The notes: generated by a model from the letters alone, not told the origin. 64,000 nt of DNA from Pseudomonas sp. SG20056 (GCF_031764535.1 NZ_CP134499.1:4402001-4466000), one strand, 5' to 3'; counted from the stretch's first letter, positions 1 to 8,755 are shown. Numbers and translations: made by a program.

Positions 1-185
1 TGTGGCTCGCCTTCCAGCGCACCCTCAGCGACCAGCCGCTGCAAGGCGCCGCGTACCGGCATCGGGCTGGTGCCCCACTCGGCAGCCAGATCACGGATTT
101 TCAAGCGCTCACCGGGCTGAAAGCGCCCAGCCAGCAAACCTTCTCGAATACGTTGGTAGAGCTGATCCTGCAGGTTATCGGCCAT
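1..185 (-). CDS. GntR-family transcriptional regulator, N-terminal part (cut by window edge)
   Basis: The first 61 residues of a winged-helix repressor are visible. They begin MADNLQDQLYQRIREGLLAG and contain the GntR signature: PGERLKIRDLAAEWGTSPMPVR, then a second helix ALQRLVAEGALEG. The effector domain lies outside the window, so the FadR/FCD subfamily is an inference from this N-terminus. The gene follows the SDR gene on the same strand with a gap of about 120 bases. It probably controls the SDR and the divergent aminotransferase through the two palindromes between them. Confidence 0.85.
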   Translation of the reverse strand, partial: MADNLQDQLYQRIREGLLAGRFQPGERLKIRDLAAEWGTSPMPVRGALQRLVAEGALEGEP

Positions 186-308
186 GGTTCAGCAGCATCC
201 TTGTGCCGGCGGTGCAGGGAGTTGGGCAAGTGTCAGCGAGCAGTTGCGCATGGGTATTCCTTCTAACGAAGAGCGCCGCAATTGAGCGGCGGCATGAATT
301 CTACTGGT

Positions 309-1079
309 TCACGGTGCCTTGTTTTCGATCAGGCAGTTCCCGCCATCCACCACCAGCACTTCACCGGTGATGTAACTGGCTTCCGGTGACGCAAGAAAGG
401 CCACGGCGGCAGCCACTTCTTCGGGGCGGCCGGCACGGCGCATCGGCGTGTACTCAGCCGCATGGCGCTCCTCCTCGGTACTGGAGCCGGTGGCAATCCA
501 GCCCGGCGCCACGCTGTTGACCGTGATGCCCTGCTTGGCCACTTCCAGCGCCAGGCCCATGGACAAACCGAGCATGCCAGCCTTGGCCGCGCTGTAAGCA
601 GACTCACCGGGGTTGCTGCCACGGGTGCCGGTGGTCGAGCTGATATTGACGATGCGCCCGTAACCGCGCGCCCGCATGCCCGGCAGCACCGCGCGGGTAA
701 GCAGAAACGCCGTGCCGAGGTTGCGCGCGATGGACAGATTCCAGGTGGCCAGGTCCATGTCCGCCAGTTCGGCGAAGGGCTCGGGGCTGCCTTGCATGGC
801 CATACCGGCGTTGTTCACCAGAACGTCGATCTGCCCCCACTGCGCCTGCGCCCAGTCGAGCAATTCAGCGACCTGCCGCTCATCGGTCAGGTCAGCTGCG
901 CGGCCACGTGCTTGAATACCTTCAGCGCACAACTCGGCGACCCGTTGCTCGACCCGCGCGCTGCTGGCAGTCAGCAATACCCGCGCGCCGGCACGACCCA
1001 GGCGGCGCGCAATGGCCAAGCCGATGCCCGAGCCACTGCCCGCACCGCTGATCAATGCAACGTGCTGTTGAAAGACCAT
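309..1079 (-). CDS. SDR-family NAD(P)-dependent oxidoreductase
   Basis: A 256-residue classical short-chain dehydrogenase, the usual length for the family. The Rossmann glycine motif is near the N-terminus (SGAGSGSGIGLA), followed by NNAG, a catalytic Ser (INISSTTG) and the YSAAK active-site Tyr/Lys pair. The C-terminus has the ITGEVLVVDGG motif typical of FabG-like enzymes. I start at MVFQQHVAL; an upstream in-frame start would run into an operator-like palindrome. It is divergent from an aminotransferase and a glutamine-synthetase-like ligase, which suggests oxidation or reduction of a carbonyl or alcohol in the same catabolic route. The substrate cannot be read from sequence. Confidence 0.9.
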   Translation of the reverse strand: MVFQQHVALISGAGSGSGIGLAIARRLGRAGARVLLTASSARVEQRVAELCAEGIQARGRAADLTDERQVAELLDWAQAQWGQIDVLVNNAGMAMQGSPEPFAELADMDLATWNLSIARNLGTAFLLTRAVLPGMRARGYGRIVNISSTTGTRGSNPGESAYSAAKAGMLGLSMGLALEVAKQGITVNSVAPGWIATGSSTEEERHAAEYTPMRRAGRPEEVAAAVAFLASPEASYITGEVLVVDGGNCLIENKAP

Positions 1080-1091
1080 TGCACAATATCC

Positions 1092-1101
1092 TGTGATCAC
1101 A
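1092..1101. promoter_or_regulatory. Operator-like palindrome TGTGATCACA (copy 1)
   Basis: A perfect 10-bp palindrome just upstream of the SDR start codon. An identical copy occurs 63 bp away, about six helical turns. The GT...AC half-sites fit the general pattern of GntR/FadR-type operators, and a GntR gene is nearby. Binding by that protein is inferred. Confidence 0.6.
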
Positions 1102-1144
1102 AATATGGCGATAATCTAGCAATAAAGCCTGATCAAACCAATGC

Positions 1145-1173
1145 TTGAGTTTTCTGTGATCACAAAATAGCAT
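1145..1173 (+). promoter_or_regulatory. Putative sigma-70 promoter of the aminotransferase gene, with operator between -35 and -10
   Basis: TTGAGT (1145-1150), a 17-bp spacer and TAGCAT (1168-1173) form a plausible sigma-70 promoter. The second TGTGATCACA palindrome (1155-1164) lies inside the spacer, where a bound repressor would block polymerase. It has A/T-rich flanks that are partly symmetric. Promoter call is by eye. Confidence 0.5.
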
Positions 1174-1201
1174 GTGCAGATATTCGAACGAGGTGTTCAA
1201 C

Positions 1202-2593
1202 ATGACTGCCAGTGGTATCAGCCCATCCGCCGTAGAAGCCTTCGCCCAGCGTGAGCGTGAGCGTTTTATCGCGCGCAACCCGAAATCCGTAGCCCTGGCC
1301 GAGCGCGCGCGCCACTCGCTGTACGGCGGCGTGCCGATGCACTGGATGGCCGACTGGTCGACCCCGGTGCCGCTGTTCGTCGAGCGGGCCAAGGGCGCGC
1401 GCTTCTATGACGTCGACGGCCATGAGTACATCGACTTCTGCCTGGGCGACACCGGCACCATGTTCGGCCACTCGCCGGATCCGATCGCCAAGGCCATTGC
1501 CGAACAAGGCAACAACGGCCTGACCACGATGCTGCCGGGCGAGGACGCGGTGGTCTGCGGCGAGCTGCTGGCCGCGCGCTTCGGCCTGCCGTTCTGGCAG
1601 GTCACCGCCACCGCCACCGACTCCAACCGCTATGTGCTGCGCTGGGCGCGGGCGATTACCGAGCGCAAGACCCTGCTGGTGTTCGACGGCTGCTACCACG
1701 GCACCGTGGATGATGTGATGGTGCGCTGCATCGACGGCGAAACCGTGCCGCGTTCCGGCCTGGTTGGCCAGGCTTACGACCTGACCCAGTACAGTCGCTC
1801 GATCCCGTTCAACGACGTGGCTGCGCTGGAAGCGGCGCTGGCTAAGGGCGACGTCTGCGCCCTGCTCTGCGAGCCGGCGATGACCAATATCGGCATGGTA
1901 CTGCCCGAGCCGGGCTTTATGCAGCAATGCCGCGAGCTGACGCGTAAATACGGCGCGCTGCTGATCATCGACGAGACCCACACCATCTCCACCGATATGG
2001 GTGGCTGCACCAAATTGTGGAACCTCGAGCCGGACTTCTTCGTGGTCGGCAAGCCGATTGCCGGCGGCGTGCCGTGCGGCATCTTTGGTTGCAGCGCGGC
2101 AATGGCCGGGGCCATGACCGCCGCGCGCCAACGCGCCAGCGAAGGCAGCCACGGTCATGGCCACAGCGGCATGGGCACCACACTGTCGGCCAACGCCTTA
2201 GCCATGCACTGCATGCGCGCCAACCTGGAACAGGTGATGACCGAGGCCGCCTACGCGCATATGTTGCCGCTGGCCAAGCGCCTGGCCGATGGTTTCCGTT
2301 CTCTGATCGGCAAGCACGACCTCAAGTGGTCGGTGACCGAGCTGGGCGCGCGCAGCGAATTCCAGTTCTGCCCGGTATCGCCGAAGACCGGCGCCGAGGC
2401 CGAAGCAGCGTTCCACGACGAGCTGCAGATGGCCCTGCACCTGTACCTGATCAACCGCGGCATCCTGATCACCCCGTTCCACAACATGACCCTGTGCTGC
2501 CCGAGCACCACAGCGGACGATGTGGACAAGCTGATCAGCATGCTCGACCAGGCCCTGACCGAGCTGCTGGCCATCCCCGACGCCCGCGAGTAA
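1202..2593 (+). CDS. Class-III (PLP-dependent) aminotransferase
   Basis: A 463-residue fold-type I aminotransferase close to the glutamate-1-semialdehyde aminomutase / omega-aminotransferase group. Visible marks are DGCYHGTVDD in the cofactor-binding half, IIDETHTI with the PLP-binding Asp, and VVGKPIAGG with the Schiff-base Lys near residue 283. An earlier in-frame ATG at 1172 would add ten residues without family features; the start used has a GAGG-like site upstream. The downstream ligase of the glutamine synthetase family and the divergent SDR suggest use of an amine or amino acid as nitrogen source. A role in heme synthesis is unlikely in this context. The exact substrate is unknown. Confidence 0.88.
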   Translation: MTASGISPSAVEAFAQRERERFIARNPKSVALAERARHSLYGGVPMHWMADWSTPVPLFVERAKGARFYDVDGHEYIDFCLGDTGTMFGHSPDPIAKAIAEQGNNGLTTMLPGEDAVVCGELLAARFGLPFWQVTATATDSNRYVLRWARAITERKTLLVFDGCYHGTVDDVMVRCIDGETVPRSGLVGQAYDLTQYSRSIPFNDVAALEAALAKGDVCALLCEPAMTNIGMVLPEPGFMQQCRELTRKYGALLIIDETHTISTDMGGCTKLWNLEPDFFVVGKPIAGGVPCGIFGCSAAMAGAMTAARQRASEGSHGHGHSGMGTTLSANALAMHCMRANLEQVMTEAAYAHMLPLAKRLADGFRSLIGKHDLKWSVTELGARSEFQFCPVSPKTGAEAEAAFHDELQMALHLYLINRGILITPFHNMTLCCPSTTADDVDKLISMLDQALTELLAIPDARE

Positions 2594-2607
2594 TTCATCG
2601 ATCAGCC

Positions 2608-2655
2608 TGTGGGAGGGGCTTCAGCCGCGACAATCGCCGCTAAAGCGCCTCCCAC
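2608..2655. repeat. REP-type inverted repeat
   Basis: GTGGGAGG...CCTCCCAC arms enclose a GGGGCTTCAGCCGCGA segment and its partial complement. It belongs to the same family as the copies near 30541, 41485, 47357 and 56980. It lies between the aminotransferase and ligase genes and could affect mRNA stability or partial termination. Confidence 0.8.
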
Positions 2656-2683
2656 GAAATGACGACTCACTGTGAGAATCACC

Positions 2684-4051
2684 ATGCAATTCGCCAATCC
2701 CCAGGAAGCCCGCGACTTTCTCGCCGCCCATCCCGACGTGCGCCTGATCGAACTCATGTTGATCGATGCCAATGGCATCCCGCGCGGCAAGCTGCTGCAC
2801 CGCGACGAACTGCTGGCCATCTACGAGAACGGCCGGCCGCTGCCCAGCTCGATCCTGGCATTGACCATTCAGGGCGAGGACGTGGAAGAAAGCGGCCTGG
2901 TCTGGGAAGTCGCCGACGCCGACTGCTGGACCTACCCGCTGCCCGGCAGCCTGACACTGCAACCCTGGCGCGCCACGCCCACCGGCCAGCTGCAGGTGAG
3001 CATGCACCCCACCCAGGGCCTGCCCGCCGCACCGGCCGACCCACGGCATGTACTGGTGCGCGCCATCGACCGTCTCAAAGCCGACGGCTATCACCCGGTA
3101 ATGGCGGTGGAGCTGGAGTTCTACCTGCTGGACAAAACCCGCGACGCTAATGGCCGTCCGCAGCCGGCGCTGCAAGCCAACGGTGCCCGCCCGCAGGCAC
3201 CGCAGGTGTATGGCGTGCTGGAGCTGGAGCAGCAGCAAGCCTTCCTCGACGACCTCTACGCCGCCTGCGAAGTGCAGGGCCTGCCAGTGCGCACGGCGAT
3301 CTCTGAATACGCGCCCGGCCAGCTGGAGCTGACCCTGGAGCACCGCTTTGACGCGTTGCAAGCGGTGGATGAAGGCGTGCGCTACAAGCGCCTGGTCAAG
3401 GGCGTGGCCAACAAGCACGGGCTGCAGGCCTGCTTTATGGCCAAGCCATTTGGCGACCTGGCCGGCAGCGGGATGCACATGCACGTGTCGCTGGCCGATG
3501 AACAGGGCAACAATTTAATGGCCTCGGAAGACCCACACGGCACGCCGCTGCTCAAGCACGCCATCGGCGGGATGATGGCCACGCTGAATGATGCCCTGGC
3601 GATCTTCTGCCCCAATGCCAACTCGTTCCGCCGCTTCCAGGCCAACAGCTATGCGCCGCTGGCCAAGAGCTGGGGGGTGAACAACCGCACCGTGTCGTTC
3701 CGCGTACCGGGCGGCCCGGCCAAGAGCCGGCATGTCGAGCACCGCATCTGCGGCGCCGACGCCAACCCGTACCTGGCCGCGGCGGCGATTCTTTCTGGCA
3801 TCCACCACGGCATCCAGAACCAGATCGATCCGGGCGAGGAAATCATCGGCAACGGCTACGAGCAGGCCCGCGAAACCCTGCCCACCGACTGGTTGACCGC
3901 CCTGCGCGCACTGGAGAGCTCGGCCTGGGCCAAGGACGCATTCGGCGAGGACTTCCTCAAGGTGTTCCTGGCGATCAAATGGAACGAGTTCCGCCAGTTT
4001 ATGGGCGAAGTCGGCGAGCAGGATTGGCGCTGGTACCTGACCCACGCCTGA
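2684..4051 (+). CDS. Glutamine synthetase family protein (gamma-glutamyl ligase type)
   Basis: A 455-residue member of the GS-I superfamily. Family motifs are MAVELEFYLL (metal-binding Glu), GSGMHMHVSL (ATP/metal) and NSFRRF, with RVPGGPAKSRHVEHR toward the C-terminus. It carries the short N-terminal region seen in the PuuA/GlnT-like branch. In Pseudomonas these enzymes often glutamylate polyamines or other amines rather than make glutamine for assimilation. Pairing with a class-III aminotransferase supports amine catabolism, but the substrate is not determined. An in-frame GTG lies 12 bases upstream; the ATG starting MQFANPQ fits the family better. Confidence 0.88.
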   Translation: MQFANPQEARDFLAAHPDVRLIELMLIDANGIPRGKLLHRDELLAIYENGRPLPSSILALTIQGEDVEESGLVWEVADADCWTYPLPGSLTLQPWRATPTGQLQVSMHPTQGLPAAPADPRHVLVRAIDRLKADGYHPVMAVELEFYLLDKTRDANGRPQPALQANGARPQAPQVYGVLELEQQQAFLDDLYAACEVQGLPVRTAISEYAPGQLELTLEHRFDALQAVDEGVRYKRLVKGVANKHGLQACFMAKPFGDLAGSGMHMHVSLADEQGNNLMASEDPHGTPLLKHAIGGMMATLNDALAIFCPNANSFRRFQANSYAPLAKSWGVNNRTVSFRVPGGPAKSRHVEHRICGADANPYLAAAAILSGIHHGIQNQIDPGEEIIGNGYEQARETLPTDWLTALRALESSAWAKDAFGEDFLKVFLAIKWNEFRQFMGEVGEQDWRWYLTHA

Positions 4052-4106
4052 CGGCCGGGGCGCTACCAGCTACGCTGTACAGATTCTGAGCACCCTGGAG
4101 TGGCCC

Positions 4107-4838
4107 ATGCGCCTCTGCATTATCCTGGCCTGCTGGCTGTACAGCACACTCGCACTGGCCGACCCCTTACGCGTAGGCCTGGAGAACCACGACTACTATC
4201 CCTATTACAGCGCGGTAGAGGGCCAAAGCATTGATGGCTACTGCATCGCCCTACTGCAGGCCTTCGCCAAGCGCGAGGGCCTTGAGCTGGAGCTGCGCCC
4301 GCAGCCGGTCAACCGCCTTTACCGCAATTTGCTCAGCGGGCAGAACCTCGACCTGCTGTTCCCCGACAACCCGGCCTGGCCACGTGAAGCCCGCGATGGC
4401 CGGGCGCTGTATTACAGCCAGCCGGTGGTAGAGATTGTCGACGCCACCCTGGTCCGCCCCACGCGGCTCGGCCAGGGCCTGACGGCGATCAAACGCCTGG
4501 GCATCGTCCGTGGCTTTACCGCCGAGGCCTGGCAGCCACTCCTGGCCAAGGGCGGCATCGAACTGGTGGAAGTGCAGGATATCCACAGCCTGATCCGCAT
4601 GCTCGAACGGGGCCGCCTGGATGCCATCTACGCCAACCCGCGAGTGGTACAGCACCAGCTGCGCCAACTGGGCCTCGACGCCGCACACGTACAGCTCGAC
4701 CCGCAACTGCCGCAGGTCAACACCAGCTTTCACCTGAGCAGCTACCAACACGCCGATCTGATCAAACGCTTCGACCGTTTTCTGCTTGAGGATGCCACGC
4801 AGTTAAGCCAGCTACGCCAGCAGTTCAACCTGCCCTAA
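4107..4838 (+). CDS. Periplasmic solute-binding protein-like (SBP_bac_3 type), no transporter partner
   Basis: A 243-residue exported protein with a signal peptide of about 18 residues (MRLCIILACWLYSTLALA). The body resembles amino-acid-type periplasmic binding proteins: LRVGLENHDYYPYYS at the start of lobe 1 and RLDAIYANPRVV in the hinge/second lobe. No ABC permease or ATPase gene is adjacent. A related protein is encoded at 23161-23916, sharing PDNP, HYSQ/YYSQ, YxNPxVVxHQ and LSSxxH motifs. Orphan proteins of this kind are often sensors or stand-alone periplasmic receptors. The ligand is unknown. Confidence 0.8.
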   Translation: MRLCIILACWLYSTLALADPLRVGLENHDYYPYYSAVEGQSIDGYCIALLQAFAKREGLELELRPQPVNRLYRNLLSGQNLDLLFPDNPAWPREARDGRALYYSQPVVEIVDATLVRPTRLGQGLTAIKRLGIVRGFTAEAWQPLLAKGGIELVEVQDIHSLIRMLERGRLDAIYANPRVVQHQLRQLGLDAAHVQLDPQLPQVNTSFHLSSYQHADLIKRFDRFLLEDATQLSQLRQQFNLP

Positions 4839-4920
4839 AGCAGCGCCAAGCGCGCCTTAAACGCAGCCAACGGTCAGTGCCAGCTGCTATGGTTGGGCAA
4901 ATCCCTGCACAGAGCCTGTT

Positions 4921-5406
4921 ATGGAACCCGGAAACGCCCAGCTGACGATGACCGTACTGATGACCCCGGACATGGCCAACTTCTCCGGCAATGTGCACGG
5001 CGGCACCCTGCTCAAATACCTTGATGAAGTCGCCTATGCCTGCGCCAGCCGCTATGCCGGCTGTTACGTGGTAACCCTGTCGGTGGATCAGGTGGTATTC
5101 CTCAAACCCATACACGTCGGTGAACTGGTGACCTTTCTCGCCTCGGTCAACTATGCGGGGCGCACCTCGATGGAAGTCGGCATCAAGGTGATCACCGAGA
5201 ACATCCGCGAACGCTCGGTGCGCCACACCAACAGCTGCTTCTTCACCATGGTCGCGGTGGATGAACAGGGCAAACCCGCACCGATCCCGGCTCTGGAGCC
5301 AAGCACCGCCGACGCCGAACGCCGTCAGCGCCAAGCCCTGCAGCGCCGGCAGATCCGCCACGAACTGCAACAGCGCTACCAGGCGCTGAACGAAGAAAAA
5401 AACTGA
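4921..5406 (+). CDS. Acyl-CoA thioesterase, YciA/hotdog family
   Basis: A 161-residue hotdog-fold protein. The GNVHGGTLLKYLDEVAYACA segment near residues 21-41 carries the HGG motif and the acidic residue of the central helix used by YciA/BACH-type thioesterases. It is followed by LSVDQVVFLKPIHVGELV and the NYAGRTSMEV strand. The C-terminal tail after residue 125 is a charged Q/R-rich helix. Expected reaction is hydrolysis of acyl-CoA in the cytoplasm. It is a single gene between a binding protein and a diguanylate cyclase, so context adds little. Confidence 0.88.
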   Translation: MEPGNAQLTMTVLMTPDMANFSGNVHGGTLLKYLDEVAYACASRYAGCYVVTLSVDQVVFLKPIHVGELVTFLASVNYAGRTSMEVGIKVITENIRERSVRHTNSCFFTMVAVDEQGKPAPIPALEPSTADAERRQRQALQRRQIRHELQQRYQALNEEKN

Positions 5407-5470
5407 GCAAGCAGACAACCACACACGTCCCCGGCACAATCGCGCCCTGTGCATAACACCGAGTAAGGCC

Positions 5471-7009
5471 ATGGAAAGCCTGTATTTTTCCCCCATGCTG
5501 CTGGGCCTGAACCTGATGCTGGCGAGCGCCATTGCCTGCAGCGGGCTCTGGTATTTTTCCCGCCCCTACCGTGGCCCCGGCTTGTGGATGCTGGGCAGCT
5601 GGACCCTGATCATTGGCATCCTGCTGTTTATGGGTTTTATGGCCAGTGGCAGCAAACTGCTGAATATTCTCGGCAATGCCCTGCAACTAGCCGGAGAGGC
5701 GATCATCCTGCTCGGCGTGTTCCGCTTTCTCGGCCGGCCGCTGCCCTGGTGGAGCGTGCCCGCCAGCGCCGGGGTGATGAGCCTGGCCCTGAGCTGGCAC
5801 TGGTGGCTCAGCCCCATCAATTCGGAATACCTCGTCGCGCTGTACGCTGCCATTGGCGGCCTGCTGCCCCTGCAAGCCTGTTATGCGCTATGGCGTGGGA
5901 CTAACGAAGTGGAACTGCGCGGCGTCTGCCAGTTTGTCGCCATCGCCTTGCTCGGTTATGCCCTGGTCACCCTGCTGCGCGGCGTGATCGGCCTGCACGA
6001 TGGCCTGCAAGGCATCGTCCATGAGGACGTCACGCGCTCGGTAAGCTACCTGCTGCCCTACAACTTCGGCATTCCCCTGTGGCTTATGGCCCTGATCGGC
6101 CTGGTGCTGCTGACGATGCGCCGCATCCTCGCCGACAGCCAGCGCAACGCCCAGCAGGCGGCTGCCAACGCCGAGCGTTTCGAACGCCTGATGAGCGTGA
6201 GCAACGCCGGGGTGATGGTGCTCGACGGCGAACGCATCATCGACAGCAACCCCAAGCTGGAACAGCTGTTTGCGCAAACCCGTGAGCAACTGCTCGGCCA
6301 ACCGCTATCGCGGCTATTCGACAGCAGCAGCCAACAGCCGCTCAGTGACCTGCTGCACCAGGCCGATGGCCGCCCCCACGACCTGCTCGCCCTGCGTGCG
6401 GACGGCCAGATATTTGCCGCCGAGCTGAGCATCGCGCGCCTGGCCGAAGCCCAGCAGCAGGTTGCCGAGATCCGCGATGTCAGCCAGCGCAAGGTTCTGG
6501 AAGAGCAGCTGCGCCAACTCGCCACCACCGACCCGCTGACCAACGCCCTGAACCGCCGCGCCTTCCAGCAGCGCGCCGAACACGAACTGCAACGCAGCCA
6601 GCGCCAGGGCACGCCGCTGTGCCTGGCAATGCTCGACCTTGACCACTTCAAACGGGTCAACGACCAGTACGGCCATGCCGTCGGCGATCAGGTGCTGGTG
6701 GAGTTCAGTGCCCTGTGTCGACAGCAGGCGCGCAGCACCGACCTGTTCGCCCGCTTCGGCGGTGAAGAATTTGTCATCCTCCTGCCCGACAGCGACCTCA
6801 ACGCTGCGCAGCAGCGCCTGGAACGCCTGCGCAGCGACCTGCACACGCAGCCCATCGACACGGTTCAGGGCCAGTTGAGCATCAGCGTCAGCATCGGCCT
6901 GGCCAGCAGCCGTCCGCATGAAACCCTGGAGCAGCTGCTACAGCGCGCCGATACCCAGGTGTACATCGCCAAAGCGCAGGGGCGTAACCGTATTGCTACA
7001 GAGCAATGA
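5471..7009 (+). CDS. Membrane-anchored diguanylate cyclase with PAS domain
   Basis: A 512-residue protein making the second messenger c-di-GMP. The first ~225 residues form about seven hydrophobic segments, an unrecognised membrane sensor. A PAS-like domain follows (from FERLMSVSNAGVMVLDG, residue ~236). The C-terminal GGDEF domain starts at TDPLTNALNRRAF and has GGEEF near residue 429, an active-type signature. RSTD lies five residues before GGEEF, which is the expected position for the product-inhibition I-site (RxxD). No EAL domain is present, so it should synthesise and not degrade. Signal and target process are unknown. Confidence 0.92.
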   Translation: MESLYFSPMLLGLNLMLASAIACSGLWYFSRPYRGPGLWMLGSWTLIIGILLFMGFMASGSKLLNILGNALQLAGEAIILLGVFRFLGRPLPWWSVPASAGVMSLALSWHWWLSPINSEYLVALYAAIGGLLPLQACYALWRGTNEVELRGVCQFVAIALLGYALVTLLRGVIGLHDGLQGIVHEDVTRSVSYLLPYNFGIPLWLMALIGLVLLTMRRILADSQRNAQQAAANAERFERLMSVSNAGVMVLDGERIIDSNPKLEQLFAQTREQLLGQPLSRLFDSSSQQPLSDLLHQADGRPHDLLALRADGQIFAAELSIARLAEAQQQVAEIRDVSQRKVLEEQLRQLATTDPLTNALNRRAFQQRAEHELQRSQRQGTPLCLAMLDLDHFKRVNDQYGHAVGDQVLVEFSALCRQQARSTDLFARFGGEEFVILLPDSDLNAAQQRLERLRSDLHTQPIDTVQGQLSISVSIGLASSRPHETLEQLLQRADTQVYIAKAQGRNRIATEQ

Positions 7010-7012
7010 CGG

Positions 7013-7546
7013 TCACTCGTGCCCGATATAGAACAACAGCTCGCGCCGCTGTGGGTGATCCTTCAGCCAGCTTCGAATATCGTCCGCACGGGCAATGGCT
7101 TCATCGCCGACCAGGCGGGCGAAGCGTTGCCGCCGCGCCTCCTCGGAGGCTTGCTGGCGTACCTTGCGTTGCCAGGCTTCGGTGAAGATGCTCGGCATCT
7201 TGTGGCTGAGTTCCAGCGCCTTGAGCAACTGCCATTCGCCATTATCCAACCAGGCCTCATCACAGCTGCTGCAAACATCCAGGCGGTTACCGAGGGTGCC
7301 GCTTATCTGGAATTTGCTCATCAATTTGGCGCATTTGGGGCAGCTCAGAGCCTGCTGGCTCTCGCTGGCCGCCTCAACGGCAACCTGCGCCTGCGGCTCA
7401 TCATTCTGTGGCTGACGCTCAGCCCAGTCGCGGTAATACAACAAGGCCACCAGCGCGCCAGAGCACTGCGGGCAGCCGTGGGCCAGCAGGCCGTCATCCA
7501 GCTTGGTGGGTTGCAACGGGGAGGTACGGCAGGCAGGACACTGCAT
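7013..7546 (-). CDS. Zinc-ribbon protein (TFIIB-type zinc finger, zf-TFIIB family)
   Basis: A 177-residue cytoplasmic protein with two zinc-ribbon units. The first has CPAC at residues 3-6 and CPQC near 25. The second has CPKC and CSSC, followed by the family signature DEAWLDNGEWQLL. The C-terminal ~70 residues are helical and charged and are not recognised. It is convergent with the diguanylate cyclase, leaving only three bases between stops. Molecular role is unknown; zinc binding is inferred from the Cys pairs. Confidence 0.85.
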   Translation of the reverse strand: MQCPACRTSPLQPTKLDDGLLAHGCPQCSGALVALLYYRDWAERQPQNDEPQAQVAVEAASESQQALSCPKCAKLMSKFQISGTLGNRLDVCSSCDEAWLDNGEWQLLKALELSHKMPSIFTEAWQRKVRQQASEEARRQRFARLVGDEAIARADDIRSWLKDHPQRRELLFYIGHE

Positions 7547-7581
7547 GGGAAATTCCTTTTCGGGTGGGCGTGCGCGGACGC

Positions 7582-7850
7582 TAGGGTCTGTTGCCGTTTC
7601 GTCGCGAGCCGCGTTGCTGCGTAAAATCTCGCCAGGCTAGGCGGAGGACGCAGGTAATGGTTGTTCCCTTGCCAAGTCCTCCAACACCGCATGGCGAGAT
7701 TTTGCGCGCAACCCGTAGGGACGGGCCTGTTTTAGCGCGATGCTGCGTTTCTCGACACTCATTTGGGACAACCAAACTTCGTGTCTCGTGCCTTGCCTCG
7801 CGCTAAAACAGGCTCCGGCGCGGCCGCGAACGAAACGGCAACAGACCCTA
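7582..7850. mobile_element. MITE-like element with 21-bp perfect terminal inverted repeats
   Basis: Ends TAGGGTCTGTTGCCGTTTCGT (7582-7602) and its exact complement at 7830-7850; with a one-base gap the match extends inward through CGCG. Inside are nested inverted segments: AAAATCTCGCCA (7623) with TGGCGAGATTTT (about 7692), and GCCTGTTTTAGCGCG (7725) with CGCGCTAAAACAGGC (7799). It has no credible gene. It occupies most of the 387-base gap between two divergent genes. I did not see a convincing target-site duplication beyond the terminal TA. Confidence 0.7.
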
Positions 7851-7933
7851 AAGCAACTGCTTAACGGCGACAAGTCCGGCACCAAGAACTGTGCGGCAAT
7901 CGGTTAAGCTCTGCACTCTGCCGCGGAGCCACC

Positions 7934-8338
7934 ATGATCGACCTCTTCGATGTATTTCTGCTGATGCTGTTCGCCACCGCCTGCGCCTGGCTATGGCATG
8001 CCCATGGCCTGCGTGAGCGCGCGTTGACCCTGGTGCAGCAGCACTGCGCCAAGGCTGATGTGGAGTTGCTCGATGGCAATGTTGCCCTGCGCCGGCTCGC
8101 CCTGTTGCCCGATGCTCGTGGACGCAAGCGTCTGGCGCGGGTGTATGGCTTCGAATTCACGGTAACCGGTGAGCAGCGTCATGCCGGCAGCATCGTGATG
8201 TTCGGCAAGCAGGTGGGGCGTATCGAACTGGCGGCCCACCCCTTCCGCGAACCGCCGGCAGACAGTGCCCAGGTGATTGAAATGGCACAGTGGCGCAACC
8301 AGCGCCATTTGCCCGACGACAGCAGCCCGCACCAGTAA
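7934..8338 (+). CDS. DUF3301 family protein
   Basis: A 134-residue protein with an N-terminal hydrophobic segment (residues 1-22, LFDVFLLMLFATACAWLW) and a basic cytoplasmic or periplasmic domain. The body has the family pattern RALTLVQQHCAKADVELLDG followed by VALRRLALLPD and RVYGFEFTVTGEQRHAGSI. Function of this family is unknown. It probably anchors to the inner membrane. It sits downstream of the MITE-like element and is convergent with the next gene. Confidence 0.75.
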   Translation: MIDLFDVFLLMLFATACAWLWHAHGLRERALTLVQQHCAKADVELLDGNVALRRLALLPDARGRKRLARVYGFEFTVTGEQRHAGSIVMFGKQVGRIELAAHPFREPPADSAQVIEMAQWRNQRHLPDDSSPHQ

Positions 8339-8378
8339 AAACACCGCCCCACTCGCCATAAGCGGCACTGCCAAAGCG

Positions 8379-8753
8379 CTAAATCGAACCGCCCGCAGGT
8401 GGCTCGGCCAAGTACCCGAGAATCTGCTGCCATTCACTCTGGCAGCCGTAGGTCATCGGCCAGCGCAACAACCGGCATTTGCAGCGATGCCAGCGCCCAC
8501 GCTGCTGGTTGCGCCGGCAACCGGCGAGCAACCACTGCGAATCGAAGCCGCCCCACACACCGGTAAAGTTCCAGTGATTGAGCCAGACCACGGGGGCCAC
8601 TTCATACAACCAGATTGCCTCCAGCTGCGCCCTGCTCAGGCCGCTACGCCGCAATACATCAGCAATCCCTGCCAGCCAGCGCTGATCCAGCTCGGTATCC
8701 AGCCACAGGTCGGACAACATCAACCAGACGTCCTCCCGAGTAGCGGCCTGCAT
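8379..8753 (-). CDS. Small conserved protein of unknown function (possibly DUF7079)
   Basis: A 124-residue soluble protein rich in Trp and Leu. It begins with an acidic DVWLMLSDLWLDTELDQRW segment and continues SGLSRAQLEAIWLYEVAPVV and WGGFDSQWL, a pattern I associate with a small proteobacterial family (DUF7079), from memory and with limited certainty. The second half has several Cys (CRR, CKCR, YGCQ). It starts 2 bases after the hydrolase stop, so the two are probably cotranscribed. No function is assigned. Confidence 0.6.
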   Translation of the reverse strand: MQAATREDVWLMLSDLWLDTELDQRWLAGIADVLRRSGLSRAQLEAIWLYEVAPVVWLNHWNFTGVWGGFDSQWLLAGCRRNQQRGRWHRCKCRLLRWPMTYGCQSEWQQILGYLAEPPAGGSI

Positions 8754-8755
8754 GC

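Noticed and set aside
1092..1164. TGTGATCACA considered as Crp/Vfr sites
   Set aside because: Crp-type sites need TGTGA-N6-TCACA. Here the half-sites abut, so a GntR-type operator fits better.
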